64,000 nucleotides of DNA. Origin: Mesaphorura yosii (lineage: Eukaryota > Arthropoda > Collembola > Poduromorpha > Tullbergiidae). The notes beneath the pieces are model-generated. The model was not told the DNA's origin. It was given only the letters and a program-made list of their open reading frames with translations, and made no database searches. A program made the position numbers and the translations under genes. Of the stretch, positions 20,436 through 32,876 are shown piece after piece (within the stretch, counting starts at the first letter, position 1; every line of letters begins with the position of its first letter). Location of the stretch: assembly GCA_009869945.1 (NCBI GenBank), contig WIXG01000067.1, positions 203,335-267,334 of the forward strand. Direction: 5' to 3'.

Positions 20436-22196
20436 ATGAAGACCTCCCTCCTCCGGTTATCATCCTCCTCATCTTCAGGGGAGTGGAGCAAAATGCTCGA
20501 CTCGTTCTCGCAGTTTAACCCGAGCCCTCTTTCCATTAAGCAATTCATCGACTTTGGTGAGTACATTGAATAGTTTGGGGTTTCGGAGTCTAAAGATAAA
20601 ACTTTCTAAAATCCACCCACAGGCCGGACCGCCAACGAACAGGCTTCATATTTATTCTTAAAGAAGGAGCTCCCCGTCCGCCTCGCGAATATCATGAAGG
20701 AGATTAACCTGCTCCCTCCAAACTTGTTAAAGATGCCCAGCACAAAACTCGTTCAGAACTGGTACACCCAGTCATTTAGGGAGATTCTCCAGTTTCAACA
20801 TGGCCAGCAGGACAGCAATGGGAATGGAGACACAAAGACAGAGTTGAAGAAGTGAGTGCAATACTGATCAACAGCTGAAGGAGCCTGCCTGAGTTCCCCA
20901 CTGTCTCTAGAATTTATAAAAGTCTTGTCCCGGCAGATTCTGCGACCTCCTCGCCACCATCCGCAACAGGCATTCAGACGTCGTTCCCACAATGGCCCAG
21001 GGGATACTCGAGTTGAAAGAATCCCACTCCGTTGACCAGGCAGAGGAGTACTCGATACAATACTTCCTTGACAGGTTCTACATGTCTAGGATCAGTATTC
21101 GCATGTTGATATCGCAGCACAGTGAGTCTCTGTAAAAATGCTAAAATTGGCTCCTTTGAATTTATTACGATAGCAACCCCCGCAACTAATTCTTTATTCG
21201 CAGCCTTATTATTCGGAGAGGAAAAGCCAGCAGACACACAGCAGATTGGCTCACTCCACTCCGCCTGCCGTGTCATGGACGTTGTGCGGGACGCGTATGA
21301 GAACGCGAGGTTCTTGTGCGATAGGTACTACCTAGCGAGTCCGGGGTTGAGGTTGGAGGAGGAGAACGGTGAGTGGGCTGCTAGGGGTTTTCATTATTTG
21401 CTCCTTTGAGCCCCTACATCTTCTCAATGTATAGTTGATGCTGGGAACCCCATCGAAATCGTCTACGTCCCCTCCCACCTGTACCATATGTTCTTTGAGC
21501 TGTTTAAGAACGCTTTACGTGCTGTTGTGGAACACTACGGCCCCTCCTCGGAAAATTACCCCGACGTAGAAGCTCTCGTAGTGAGTGGAGAGCATGACGT
21601 TACGGTGAAGGTGAGGTTTTTTATTAGACAATTAAGTGGCCACAGCTCGTATAACTTTTATAATTGCAGATCTTCGACAGGGGTGGGGGGATCCCCCGTG
21701 AGAAAACTGATTTGCTATTTCAGTACATGTACAGCACGGCTCCACAACCCCCTGCAGGGATGGATAATTCTGTTCCGCTGGCGGGTGAGCACCTTCTTCT
21801 CTTCTTGTGTGAGCCGTCTCTAATGAACATCTCTGATGCGCAGGCTACGGCTACGGCCTCCCAATCTCTCGGTTATACGCAAGATATTTTCAAGGCGACC
21901 TAATCCTAACGAGTTATGAGGGGTACGGGACGGATGCCATCATCTATCTGAAGGTGTTTTTCATTGTCCATTTCAAAATTTCTCTGTTGCCATGGATTTT
22001 CTCAAACTCATCCCCGTTTTAAATGTAGCGCCAACCCGAGCTGGCCAACGAACTCCTTCCCATCTTCAACACTACCTCATCAAGGGTCTACACACAGAGC
22101 ATTCCAACGGGGGACTGGAGTGGGGCGAGGGGGGGCTCTTTTAGCGGGAGGAAACCTCCTCCTACGACGCAAGATAGTGGTAGTAGCAACTCCTGA
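20436..22196 (+). CDS. PDK: Pyruvate dehydrogenase kinase, mitochondrial
   Basis: Eight exons: 20436-20556, 20623-20851, 20937-21121, 21204-21368, 21435-21610, 21670-21784, 21844-21953 and 22029-22196, giving 422 residues. It phosphorylates and switches off the E1 alpha subunit of the mitochondrial pyruvate dehydrogenase complex. The four-helix regulatory domain is followed by a GHKL ATP-binding domain: the N-box [13 protein letters not shown], the G1 box [17 protein letters not shown], the ATP lid YMYSTAP and the G2 box [16 protein letters not shown]. The C-terminal tail keeps the Asp-Trp pair (GDWSG) used for dimer and lipoyl-domain binding. The tail after it ([13 protein letters not shown]) and the 3' flank are duplicated near 41.7 kb. 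A polyadenylation signal lies at 22325-22330. Confidence 0.97.
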
Positions 22197-22500
22197 GGGG
22201 GTGGTAATTCCTGAGTCAAACCAGCTTTAAAAGAAACAGTAAAAATGTCTTCCAGTAACCATAATCATACAAAATATGCTTGAATAATGAGTACTTCATA
22301 TGATTAGTGTATTATTTATGGGGAAATAAAAAGCAGTCTTCCAAGACCCAAGATGATGATTACGCAACGGGCACGTGTTAAGTCAATGGCTAGCGGTCAC
22401 AAGACTACTAAAAGTGTTTCCTCATCCTCTCAACACCCTGTACAACTCTCATCCTTGACCCATGTAAGAAGCAATAAAGAGTGTCAGAGGTCAAAGGGCC
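22156..22500 (+). repeat. Segmental duplication, copy 1 (PDK 3' end and flank)
   Basis: About 345 bases covering the last PDK codons, 3' UTR, polyadenylation signal and downstream flank match 41736-42085 with scattered substitutions and small indels. Confidence 0.85.
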
Positions 22501-22638
22501 GCACGGAGCAGCACATGGAGGTATCTAATACAGGTGCGAGACTTGAGATACTGATATCCATAAGCGTACACAATTCGGACCTCCTAGACGACGGAATTAA
22601 TTTTTGTGGAATGTTGCCGAATCGCGAATAATGTGACG

Positions 22639-23057
22639 ATGAGCAACTCCTTCGAACTTGTTGAGGTGGATGATCTACGGCAGCACCTACGGACCTATTT
22701 GCGACCGGCTGCAAAGCTGATATGTTCACATCTGCAATCAATTCTGCGAGTATTAGATGATCACGATTACGAGATTTGCAACTTCGGCACAGGTACGTGC
22801 GTACATTAAAATAGCGTGAAGTACAAGTCCTTATTTGTTCGTACAAAGTACATAACTTGACTGATTCTTATATAGAGGACAACATGGACGTTGCAGCCGC
22901 AGAAGCCATCATCTCGTTTTTTATGGAACAGCCCACTGTGTGGGATTCTCGACAATTTGGTGCGCCGTGCATTTTAGTATATGAAAAATTTCAAACTTTG
23001 GAAGCCAATAGCTGTCTTCCGGATGGCCCCCGGGAGGGTAGCTTTTGCTGCATATGA
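22639..23057 (+). CDS. CARD-like (death-fold) protein, partial model
   Basis: Two exons read well: 22639-22792 and 22876-23057. They are joined in phase 1 by donor AG|GTACGT and acceptor TATAG. The protein begins MSNSFELVEVDDLRQHL and shows a pattern of helices (YLRPAAKLICSHLQSIL, DDHDYEICNFG, DVAAAEAIISFFMEQPTVW) like the CARDs of RIG-I/MDA5-type receptors. The closest resemblance is the ending AAAEAIISFFMEQP-x-x-W. CARDs act in innate immune and apoptotic signalling by homotypic contacts. No helicase or caspase domain follows. Instead the next kilobase is transposase-derived, so the gene may be truncated or split by insertion. The similarity is my pattern judgement only. Confidence 0.4.
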
Positions 23058-23109
23058 AACCCCATGTCCTTAGGTTTCCAACGACACCCCACTTGACATG
23101 GGTCATCAT

Positions 23110-23900
23110 AGAACCGGAAGTGGCAAAATGGCGGATGGCCCGACTTTGACCTTCTGTACTCTGCAAAGAATATCGCTCACGCGGGTGAAGTGAGAAGGGG
23201 CAAGAAAGGATGGGATGTGGACGCCGGGCAGCATTCAACGCACGCTCCAGATTATGTGAAGTGTGAGACAGAATTGGCACGAGGTACGGCAAAGGAGATG
23301 GTAGTTCAGGATCCATTCATGAAGACGGCTGACATTTGGGAAAAACGACACAAAATACTTCATTAAGTGCGTAGCATTTACTTCCAACCGAGATAGTATT
23401 CAAGGACTGTATCCGAAGGCACAAGAAGTCGCCTTAACAATTCAAAGATCCCAAAATGCTGATGGATGTGACAATACCTACCTCTTACCATTTCACCCTG
23501 CGAGGAGACAAATTCTGCGCTTTGATTCGAATGACAGTAAAAGGAAGCTAATAATTACAACGGCGAGCAACCTCAAGGTGAGTCAGAACATCAGGCACAT
23601 GACGATGAAATTTTGCATTATCACTAATTGGACCTCACTTTCAGTTGCTGGCTGGATGCGAAACATGGATAATGGATGGTAGATGTAAGTCGTGCCCAAA
23701 ATTGTACAAGAAAACAGACCAAGTCTATTCTATGTACGGTGTCTTCACGAAAAGAGACGCATCTGGTGAAATTGAGACTGCTTGCTCATTGCCGCTTGTG
23801 CGATACGTGATAAAGTCAAGAAGGCATACGAAGGTCTCTTCGACCAATTTACTCAAATCGCTGGCTTTCTAAATATTAATTGATAAGCAACAAAGGCGAA
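23110..23900 (+). pseudogene. FLYWCH/MULE-type transposase remnant
   Basis: In pieces, this strand reads like a transposase of the Mutator superfamily. A FLYWCH-linker-like segment (GQHSTHAPDYVKCETELARG) is followed by RDSIQGLYPKAQEVALTIQR and then RKLIITTASNLK at a donor (AAG|GTGAGT, 23577). After the acceptor at 23643 comes LLAGCETWIMDGRCKSCPKL, which carries the first catalytic Asp region (W-x-M-D-G) of the MULE domain. The frame then slips: the continuation KKAYEGLFDQFTQIAGFLN is in another frame, and in-frame stops separate the first two pieces. The rest of the catalytic domain is missing. I read it as a decayed or captured element inserted next to the CARD-like exons. Confidence 0.6.
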
Positions 23901-25354
23901 ATATCTTTAATCTCTACAGGACGGGGTACTTAGAACTCTTACGAGAGCAAAACAGAACTTGAGAATGTCTCCTCCCGAATGCAAATCGACAAGTTTCAGA
24001 ATCACAGCCGCAAGAAATATCTAAAGATAACTTCACAGCTCCGGGTCTTGTATAGCAATTTCCGCACAATCCGATCCATTAATTACATCAAGGCTATTGT
24101 GAAAAATCTCTGAACATTTATCAAATATTTCACACTTGTGTTATTGATTTTCAATGCTTTTTGAAGAATACTGACGTGAATAAAGTTTCGACAATTTGCC
24201 TACTTTTTTTCAAAAAAATTTCGACAATGTGACCTGATACCTTCTCAGGAATTTGTGCACGGAGCTTCAAAGAACCAGCCAAGTAGTGTTACATCAATGC
24301 AACAACTCAATGCAGTTGGGACTCTTTGTCGCTGTAGCATCATGAATATTTTTTGTATTACATCATCGCACATGAATTCGCAAATCACATACCGGTTGAA
24401 TTTTATTCTTAAAGGCCTCACGTGTTTGTACAACGACTGTCACACTTCCTTCCCGCAATATTCTTGCATGTACATTTTCCACAACTTTTGATGGATCTTA
24501 ACTTAATCCCTCGGCTGAGAAATGAAATTACAATTTAGAGCTTCACATTTGAAAGGTGTTCTTACTCTAACTTTCCCATTGTAACAAAGGCCAAAAGCTC
24601 ATTCCAGTTACTTTTTGCCTGAAATATGGCATTCACGGAATTCGTGCACAATATTTTAACAGTTCCTTAATTAGTAATTACTTTCACGACTCTTGATACG
24701 CTCATGCTCCTATTTTTGTGGTTTTGCCTTGTGAGTTTGTCTATATTTAACTGCTTACCAATTTTTCAGGAGGGATAATTTTCTTACTTAGAAATGAATA
24801 CTATAAAAACAATAAATAATACTAAACGCAACGTAATGAATACTGTATCAATACTAAAGATGATGGGATTAAACGCTACAGAAAGTGAAATGTGTGTGAA
24901 GCGTATGATTTTTTGCGAGAGAAAAACTATAGTGGATTTAGTGTTATGTCAACAGAGCACCCACAAAGCAATGCTTTTATGACGGAGAGAACCTTCAGCA
25001 GCAGCAGTGGACCGGAACGAAAGGAGGAGCTTTGTCGGTATTTCTTTCGTAGCTCAGCCTTTATACGCGAATGGCGCGGCGAATGCATGCGCCATCGAAC
25101 TTGAAACAGATTTCCGTACAGTTGAACCCAATACCCAAACCTTTAATTCAAAGTCTTTTCCGTTTGAGTAAATTTCCTTGATGTAATTGCATAATATACG
25201 AATCGAGTTGAGTGCACACATTTCTAGAAATAAAGCAATTTCATGGCCTGACTTAAATTTGAATTTAACTTAATTTTTACTCATTATTTCAAAGAACAGC
25301 GACATTTTGTAATCATTTAAAGCTTGATTCAAGAACTTTCATCATTTATTATAC
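23901..25354. other. Intergenic, AT-rich
   Basis: No conserved coding sequence was recognised. Short open frames near 24794-25104 lack family features. Confidence 0.45.
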
Positions 25355-27527
25355 CTATTGAATGTATAATAGAATACTAAAGATTATTATTAGATTTCGT
25401 ACTAGTCGTAGGAATGTCTTGAAATTTGAAATAGGAACTTGGGCTTGGACTAAATGCATCTCGTGATTGCCCGGTCCCCGAAACGGTTCTAAACCTTGAA
25501 GATACCGTTGAAGGCGCTGTTCATCTGTTTCCAAAGCCGAGCACAAGCTCAATCTCCCTCAAAGAGTGCACTAAAAAGTGAAAAGGAATGATTTAGTTAT
25601 TTCTTGCTCCACGCACGTTTTTAATCATATCGTACGAACCTGCATTGACCTTCTGCAGCCTTGAACGCTGGGACCGTTTCAAAACAATCGAGGCCAGAGC
25701 GTTCATATTTGGAGTCGTGAATGCTCAAAAGAATCGCTTGTCCTTTGTGCCAAGATGTAAGCAATTCCGAATTTGTTGCAATTCGAGCTCGGCTCTGACA
25801 TGAAGACTCGTGCTTTGCACAGAAATCTTTAACGAGTAGCTCCGCCTCGTTCTTGTGTCCAGTCTCAACTTCCTGCGTACGTTCAACAAGATTACACGAT
25901 TAAAGGGAATTTTACGAGACAAGACCATGAAATCCAAATTTTCGTACCTCGCACCAAATTTTCCAGTTTCCGTAGAATTTCCCACCCTCCTTCACAGTTC
26001 CCCGCAAAGCATTGGCGCGAGCACCAGCTTCCACATGGAGTTGAATGGTTCTAATTTTATGCCCCACGTATTGCTCCAGTTGTTCAAGGCTGCAAGTGGC
26101 CAGATCAAGCTCGGCTTCCGGTTCAAACTGAGTTTGCCCCCAAATTGAAGCTTCTATTTGCAGCAGATTGGCAAGTGATGATGGGTTGATTCCAGCGAAT
26201 ATTTTACCCGTGCCTGCCAAAGTCCTCATGAAGCGGGTTGCGAGCTGTAGAATATAAGAGATATTATACATTTTTAATTACACATTGTATCCGCTTAATT
26301 TCTTAATCTTAATAATCTTAATGTGCCTCAACTTACCTCGAAATGCGACTGTCCTGCAGCAAAGCATGATTTGTCCACCGCCGAGGCTCCAGCGGTTACA
26401 TGGCAGACGGCAGTGCTCCAGAAAAGCAGCTTAGCATTGGCAAGACCTAAAGACGTAAATAATATTACACTTCGCATGCAAGCAATGCGGAAAAGCGGAG
26501 TAAATGTTATCTCTCTTTGTATAGCGATGTCATCTTACTTCTCTCTGGTTGCCCCTCCGCCAAAAACTCGAGCGTTTCCCTTGTGTATCTGTTGAGGATA
26601 TTAAATATATTATGTCCCATTAAAAATGCAATTAACTACAAATTCATTAGGCCGATAAAGCAATTAATTTATAGTTCGGCGCGAACTCATGGCGTCAGGT
26701 ACACAAATGCTGACAAGATGAACTCAGTCGTGCGAATGAGAGTTGTGAATGCAATGGCGACGTATTTCTCACATTGTGTAATTTGTGAATGTGTAACAGT
26801 CAGAATCCCACCCACCGCCCTTCATGACATGACACTCACTCAGTACACATGGAATTATGCCAAAAGTAGCCTTTGCCCGCAATTTACCCCTAATTTTTAA
26901 TACGAAACCAAGGAATACTGAGCTCACAATCACAATCAGTTATTGCATATTGCATTTTTTCCTCATATCGCTCTTGAACTGAAGCAGTAAAACGTTTTCT
27001 CAACTGCTGGAATCTTGCAAAGTCGTATAAAAACTTTGTTTAAAAGGTAGGTTTCAGCTATCTGAATTTAGGAAAAAGTAATGATTATGATCATTGAGAA
27101 ATTCAAAAGCCTTTTCAAGTGCGGTTGGCCAGGCCGACGCAAATTCGAGTAGAAGCTAATCGCACGTGTTAAGAGCATTAATTGCTTGCGAAGTTCTTAT
27201 GACTGTCTATTCCTTGACCTGACTAGTGTACTGGCAGGGTTAAATTCATGCGACGCACTGAGATTAGTTGTCAGTGTCTAGAGCATGTGCAGAAGTAGGA
27301 ATAAAAAGGGGCAGAGTGAGATCCTTGACAAGCGTCGTGCCGTTGCATAATGCAACAATATGCAGAGTCGTTTAGAAGATGACTACTGACCTCATTGCCA
27401 CTTCTTCCGTTTGGTTGTCAAAATCTGCCAATTCCTGAAGGACAGAAGGAATGCCAGCGGTGAATGAATGATTGAGGGTAGGAAATTTTTGAGCGCTGAA
27501 GGGTCGAACCGTGTACACGGGAAACAT
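25355..27527 (-). CDS. Uncharacterised paralog A of a three-gene family
   Basis: Six exons: 27527-27391, 26588-26539, 26446-26337, 26244-25948, 25872-25640 and 25547-25355. They give 339 residues with phases 2, 1, 0, 0, 2. The model rests on homology with gene B (30.9 kb): the second exon is exactly 50 bases in both, and matching blocks include YTRETLEFLAEG against YSKIALELLVDG, GQSHFE-LATRFMRTLAG against GHGHFE-LAARFMRTLAE, and NWKIWCE against DWKIWCK. The protein is helical and has no strong hydrophobic segment except near the C-terminus (LIIIFSILLYI). The N-terminus (MFPVYTVRPFSAQKF) is basic and could be a mitochondrial leader. The function is unknown. The last acceptor (GAG) is weak, so the C-terminal exon is less certain. 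Confidence 0.7.
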
Positions 27528-28637
27528 TTTGCGAGAATTGCGAGAATTTACAAACCAGTAATTAATAATTAACGTTGTTTCAGTTGTGCGATTCAAATTA
27601 ATGCGGTTTTATTGTAAGAATTTGCAGGGCTGGATTAGATTGAACTGGTATTTTAAGGGTCTGAACTTGGGAGTTCTTCCCTGTGAGCTGTTAGAATAAC
27701 GAGTGGCCAACTTTCGCACTATTACACCTATTAATGCGATCATACGGTCATACAAGATCGTACTTTTTCCTGCGTTTTTTATGGAGATTCGCGTTCACTT
27801 TGAGAGGGATTATGATTGAAGAGCACAATGAATAATGTGGTTGACAGGACTATTGATTGAGCTATTGCCCAGGACTGAGCTATTACGGCAGAGCTAAATG
27901 TTACTAAAAATAACACAAACTGATTCGCGACGGCTGGCGACGGTGTCGTTATGTTATACACACATTCTGGGAATCGCTGTCGGCGTGCTATTAAAGGGGC
28001 AGTTATTTTATAATAAGCATAGCATAAGCTTAAATTCGTTGCGTTTAACTTTGCGTTGCGTTTCAAGCATTCTTTGCGACCGCCGACTGATGCATGATGA
28101 CACAGTCATTGCCAGGTAGTTCATTAACTCGTGTTTGTGGTAATAAACAACGCAAATTAGTGAACACAAAAATAACTCCATAAATCCAATTGTAATCGAA
28201 TAGTCCATAATGTGAATCTTAAAAAAGGTTCCCTCAGATTCGACTGACCGATTACGACAGCTATTCGCGATTCAACAACTTAATCAGCCCAACCTAGTAA
28301 ATTCCCGTAAATTCCGAACTTATTTCCATGAGTCATATTTATTATAGTTTGTCTTCTTATTTATAGTCACTGAATCCGTACATTCTTGATCACAGGTCGC
28401 AGAAACGGTCTTTTCTTGTATCCCATTACTTCCATTCCGATTACTACGTATCAGCGTGGTGCTATTAAATGGGAAACGCTTTCTGATTTATTAACACTCA
28501 ATTAGGATCTTTAAGTTGAACAAATTCTTGTACAGACGCTGTACGTGAAATTGCACCTCCTTTATAGAAATGAGTAGACAAGTGGAAAAAGGCTCGTAAT
28601 ACAAGACAAGCAGACACAGTCCTATGAGTGAGACATA

Positions 28638-28904
28638 ATGAATGCACTGATTAAAAAAGTGTCAAATAAAAGAGGCTGTATGCTAATTTTGATTATGATC
28701 ATTTACTGCTTTTATGCAGTGAAGTACTCGTCTCACTTCCATTCGAGGCAGCCTGGTCACATGTCGAATGCGAGAGTTCACCGGGTTCGGCCTGTGGCTA
28801 ATTCTTACGTGGGCCAACCACTAATCAGTCGTCATCGCCCATTGAAAGAGAAATCGGATTACTCATGCCACATGTGCGCCGGCGGGTCTGTATGTCTCGT
28901 GTAG
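28638..28904 (+). CDS. Possible small signal-anchored peptide ORF
   Basis: An 88-residue frame from ATG opens MNALIKKVSNKRG and has a single hydrophobic helix (CMLILIMIIYCFYAVKY). A basic lumenal-type stretch and a Cys-rich end (CHMCAGGSVC) follow. The layout resembles a type II membrane or secreted short peptide. No family is recognised and chance is possible. Confidence 0.25.
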   Translation: MNALIKKVSNKRGCMLILIMIIYCFYAVKYSSHFHSRQPGHMSNARVHRVRPVANSYVGQPLISRHRPLKEKSDYSCHMCAGGSVCLV

Positions 28905-30538
28905 AAGAATGTATGATCCATGTTTTGTGTTAAAGCACTGCACTTTGCTGTACTTTACTCTTCTGAGTACCGCACCCATTTTCAAGTGCGTAGTAAGTAC
29001 AGAGCCTGTACTCTACTGTACTTAATACGTAATACACAGAGTGGTCTCACGACTTACGTAATGAGTGCGCTTCATTCGTGAACGCGTTGAAGGTCGACTG
29101 CGGTGTTGATGTTTCATTGCTTGAGGTCAGAACTTTGATCTCAGAGCAACTTACGCTGGCGCTATTGCCCTTCGCCCTTTACGCATCTTGTCACACTTTT
29201 ACATAGGGCTCTCCTGCCTGCACATTTTCCTGGCAATCAATTCACCTAGCTGAGATTTCGGAAATAGCTTAAGCGTTTATATGTATTATACGAGATTGTT
29301 TGAGTAACTGGATTGTCATTTCATCATTTTTTTGCCTATTTTTGACCAGATCGGACGGATGATTCAGCTTGCTTCGCTGCAGACCGCAGACTTACACCTT
29401 CGGACTGCTGTTGCGTACTTTACTCTTCCTTACACGAACGCAACCGTACGCAGAACTCATGGAATTTGAACGCTAGCTTATATTCATTGATGCTTCATGT
29501 TCATAAACGTGTCACTCTGCTTCTCGCCGCACGGGTAAAGTTGACTACAAGAACTAAGATTCAACGAAGCTCGTCGAATGAATGATTTCCTGAGTGAATG
29601 CTGACACTTAATTCATGCTCTTAATATTACGAATAAAACAATCATAGAAGATACCGGGAGGTGCACTAAGAGGTTTAGTCGGGACTTTACGTGTTTAGAC
29701 TTACGCCAGTAACGCCTATTGTTACTAGCTTTGAATTGTAATGTGTACATGTTATTGTATGTCATAAGGTGTATTGTTTCTTCGGGAAAAAACCGATAGA
29801 AATACGATTGGTAGCAATTAATTTGGCCAAGCATTTAATTGCTATGAGCTGAATCTTATTCTATACAATGGTGCAAATGCCAAGCTTTCAGCTTCCAAAT
29901 AGAGTCTTAAAGTACAAAATTAACGCTGCAAGAGAATGGAGGAAATGTTTACGTAGAATAGAAATGCCTCACCTGAAGGGGAAGCTGCCTTTATAGTATT
30001 GTACGCAGGTCCATTTTAATGGCGCAGCCTCACAATTTTATGACTGAATGGTGGGCAGTCCTTCTTTCCACGGCTCGCCGACTTTCATACGCTTGACTGG
30101 TTGCCTCTTGCTGCCTCGCGTGTCCTTTGTGTGTACCGTCAATATTATTACGATCCCACGTGACTCATCCTCATCATCAGCTAAAACGCCATACCTCGTT
30201 CCTGTCACAAAATAATATGAACAACCACTGGTTAATTACATGATAATTGGAGGACCATTCTGTGAAATCTACTCTCATCAGTATGTTAACTTCTCGTCCC
30301 ATTCGATTCAGATCTAAAAACTATTCTCTGAAGTCAGGGAAAACAATCATCGCGTCTTTCCATGTGACCGGTTACCAGACCTTGTGTTGAAATTTTCTGT
30401 CATCGCACGCAGTGCCTACGTCCGATTACGCCAGTATACTAAATCTTTTCGCTAATGGACCTCATCTGAAGTCGGAGCCACAAGAATCATGACAGGAAGG
30501 GTTGTCTCCCAATCCAATTGGACTTTGGAATTGGAAAA

Positions 30539-30576
30539 AAAGTGTCAACTTTGACCTAGGTCAAAGTTGACACTTT
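30539..30576. promoter_or_regulatory. 38-bp perfect palindrome with nuclear-receptor-like half-sites
   Basis: The centre TGACCTAGGTCA is an everted pair of AGGTCA half-sites with no spacer. Extending outward, each arm reads AGGTCAAAGTTGA, a direct repeat of two half-site-like hexamers spaced by one base. It lies about 200 bases upstream of the TATA box of gene B. Receptor binding is inference. Confidence 0.5.
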
Positions 30577-30781
30577 CGCACATATGAGAATGCAAGCCGC
30601 GCAGCTTATCTGCTCTTTGTTTTTCATAGTGACAAGGCTGAATTACAACTAGCTACAACCAATAAGCCACCTTAACTTAAGCAGTAAGTTGATGCTTAAT
30701 CAACTCTAGAGTCTAAAGTCTGTCTACTGTTTACGAATATAGTGTACGCTAGAGAGATGAGTTTTGCACAGGAATTGAGAG

Positions 30782-30788
30782 TATAAAA
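30782..30788 (+). promoter_or_regulatory. TATA box of gene B
   Basis: TATAAAA in GAGAGTATAAAAGAAG, about 136 bases before the start codon of gene B. Confidence 0.6.
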
Positions 30789-30923
30789 GAAGAGCTCATT
30801 CGCCATTCTCACTTTTCGTAGTGCAGAACTCCGGAAGTCTCAAGTTTTGATTAACAATTCGATTCGAGTTTGAATTCAGCATCCCCGTGTATAATTTCTA
30901 CTTGTGCTGTGCTGCCCATCAAG

Positions 30924-32876
30924 ATGAACGTCATGTCGACCCTTCGTCATGTGCCATTAACACTCTACGCTTTGCCCAGGTCTGCCCCAGACGAGTTGGT
31001 CCAACTTCACTCCAACCTGACTTCCACTGATTTCACTCGTTTACTTGAAATTGGGATGCACAGGTCAGTATATAAGTCATTGTCTTCGCGTGGCTTCAGG
31101 CGTAGTGCAGGCGTGTTAACCAATTGTACATGCCGCGTGCGGAAACTTTCTGATATGATTCTGGATTTTCACACTTTCTTCACGCGGCATAGATTCATGT
31201 AAAATTTGTCCCTTTGTCCTGTCATTAGTCCCGGTTCCCCGCATGTTAAAGTCAAGTGCACGAATAATGCATGAAGTGTACGAATAACGTGCTTAATTGC
31301 ATTGATTTTCTCCTTCACAACAATGCATGCGATTTAACTCAATATGAGAGGATGCATGCTATATGAATTTTGAACAATTATCCGAACTTCAATCATAAGT
31401 AAGTACATGAATGGAAACAGCAGACCATTCAATAACCGTATCAATATTGCATCATTAATTTTCACGTGGTAACCATGCGAAACCATCGAATCAAGCAAAC
31501 AATCTCAGAATTCTCGTGAATGGAAGTTCTGGGGTTTGGTTAGACACCGCAATTTGCAATCGAGCTTGCAAACACGCGGTTTTGAGGTGATATTTTGCAA
31601 ATTGTAAAGAGCATAGCCAAGGGTACCTTGGGACCAGAGCATTATTAACGATATTTTTACAGATACTCAAAGATCGCTCTTGAACTTCTCGTGGACGGGC
31701 TCCCAGAGACAGGCAAGATATGAATCATTGAAAAGTGACATGCAAATGCTGACCTGGCATGAGACAATTGACCGCATGCGATTAAGCCTCAATATTTACA
31801 CGTTTAGGAGGTGACTCAAAGGATAAGGAAGTGCTTGCTTGGAATGCCGCTGTCGTCGAAGCAATCATTGGAACAGCAGCAGCGGCCGAGAATCGTTTTC
31901 TCGAAGGGCACGGTCATTTTGAGGCTAGTTTAAGCGTTTCTGCGTTTCTTGCACCTTCAAATGCATTCGCTTCATCTAATTTTATCGTCTGCTTCCGCAT
32001 CTACAGCTTGCCGCCCGCTTTATGAGAACGCTGGCCGAAACCAGAGTGGGCGCTTCATTCGCTGGAGTTAAACCGAGCATGCTGGCCAAAGTACTGGAAA
32101 TTGAAGCGTCAATTCTTCGGCAGGCTGCAATCTGCACTGATTTAAATTGTGCTGATTTGGACTTGGATGTGAATCGCTTTGAGGTGTACATGAATCAGCT
32201 CATTCTACTTACTCAGCTGCACGTAGAAGCTCGTGCTCGAGTTAAGGCACTGCGTAAGACGCAAAAGTATTCAAAATCAGATTTTGACTGGAAAATTTGG
32301 TGCAAGGTTAGTTTCAAAATTGCATGCAGTCATATACAGTGAATGAAGCACACAGTAAAAAGTAAAGTGAAAATCATCCAGTATTTTTTATATAATCAAA
32401 TTCCATAACATTTTTTATCTCTTCGTGGCAGGGACTTGAGAATGTGCATGAGAAAGAGGCGAAGGAGTTGGAGGACAAACTCGGAGCTGTCCGCATCGAA
32501 CGCCCTGCTTCACCAATTCTACGAATGAAGGTAGCTGCGATTAAGTTGAAAACAAGTGCCTTTCTGTTAAGAATTCGTAAGTCCGGATATAAGGATTCAG
32601 GACTGGAGAATGTGGAAGATTTGGTTCCAGAGGTGACTCCCTTCGAGATACATGGAATTGCTGCAGGATTGGAAGACATGTAAGCAAATACAATAATTGA
32701 GGTTTTAAATAAACGGGAACGAGAAGTAATCTCACCAGTAATCGCTCTGTCAGATCTAAAGTTTAATTAATTTTTTACTTTTTTCAATTTGTAGATCCAC
32801 TCGTGGCCCGAAATTTTTCAAAGGAAACGGAACCTTTGCTCGGCTATTCAACACAATCGAAGGCAAAGGCAATTAA
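30924..32876 (+). CDS. Uncharacterised paralog B of a three-gene family
   Basis: Six exons: 30924-31063, 31663-31712, 31808-31923, 32007-32306, 32432-32679 and 32795-32876. They give 311 residues with phases 2, 1, 0, 0, 2, the same as gene A. Exons 2 and 3 appear to end in GC donors (ACAG|GCAAGA and GAG|GCTAGT); in gene A the same positions carry GTAAGA and GTAAGT. The protein begins MNVMSTLRHVPLTLYALP, then is helical, with landmarks YSKIALELLVDG, LAARFMRTLAE, QLHVEARARVKALRK, DWKIWCK and FEIHGIAAGLEDI, ending FNTIEGKGN. No signal peptide or membrane segment is clear. The family is unknown to me. A TATA promoter and AATAAA at 33088-33093 flank the gene. Confidence 0.78.

Larger units (their letters stand above)
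27528..30923. other. Shared upstream region of head-to-head paralogs A and B
   Basis: 3.4 kb without a recognised conserved gene. It contains a small ORF (28638-28904), a 38-base perfect palindrome (30539-30576) and the TATA box of gene B. Confidence 0.5.

Noticed and set aside
24794-25104. Overlapping short plus-strand frames, one Ser-rich
   Set aside because: There is no conserved domain, no convincing splice context, and the stretch is AT-rich.
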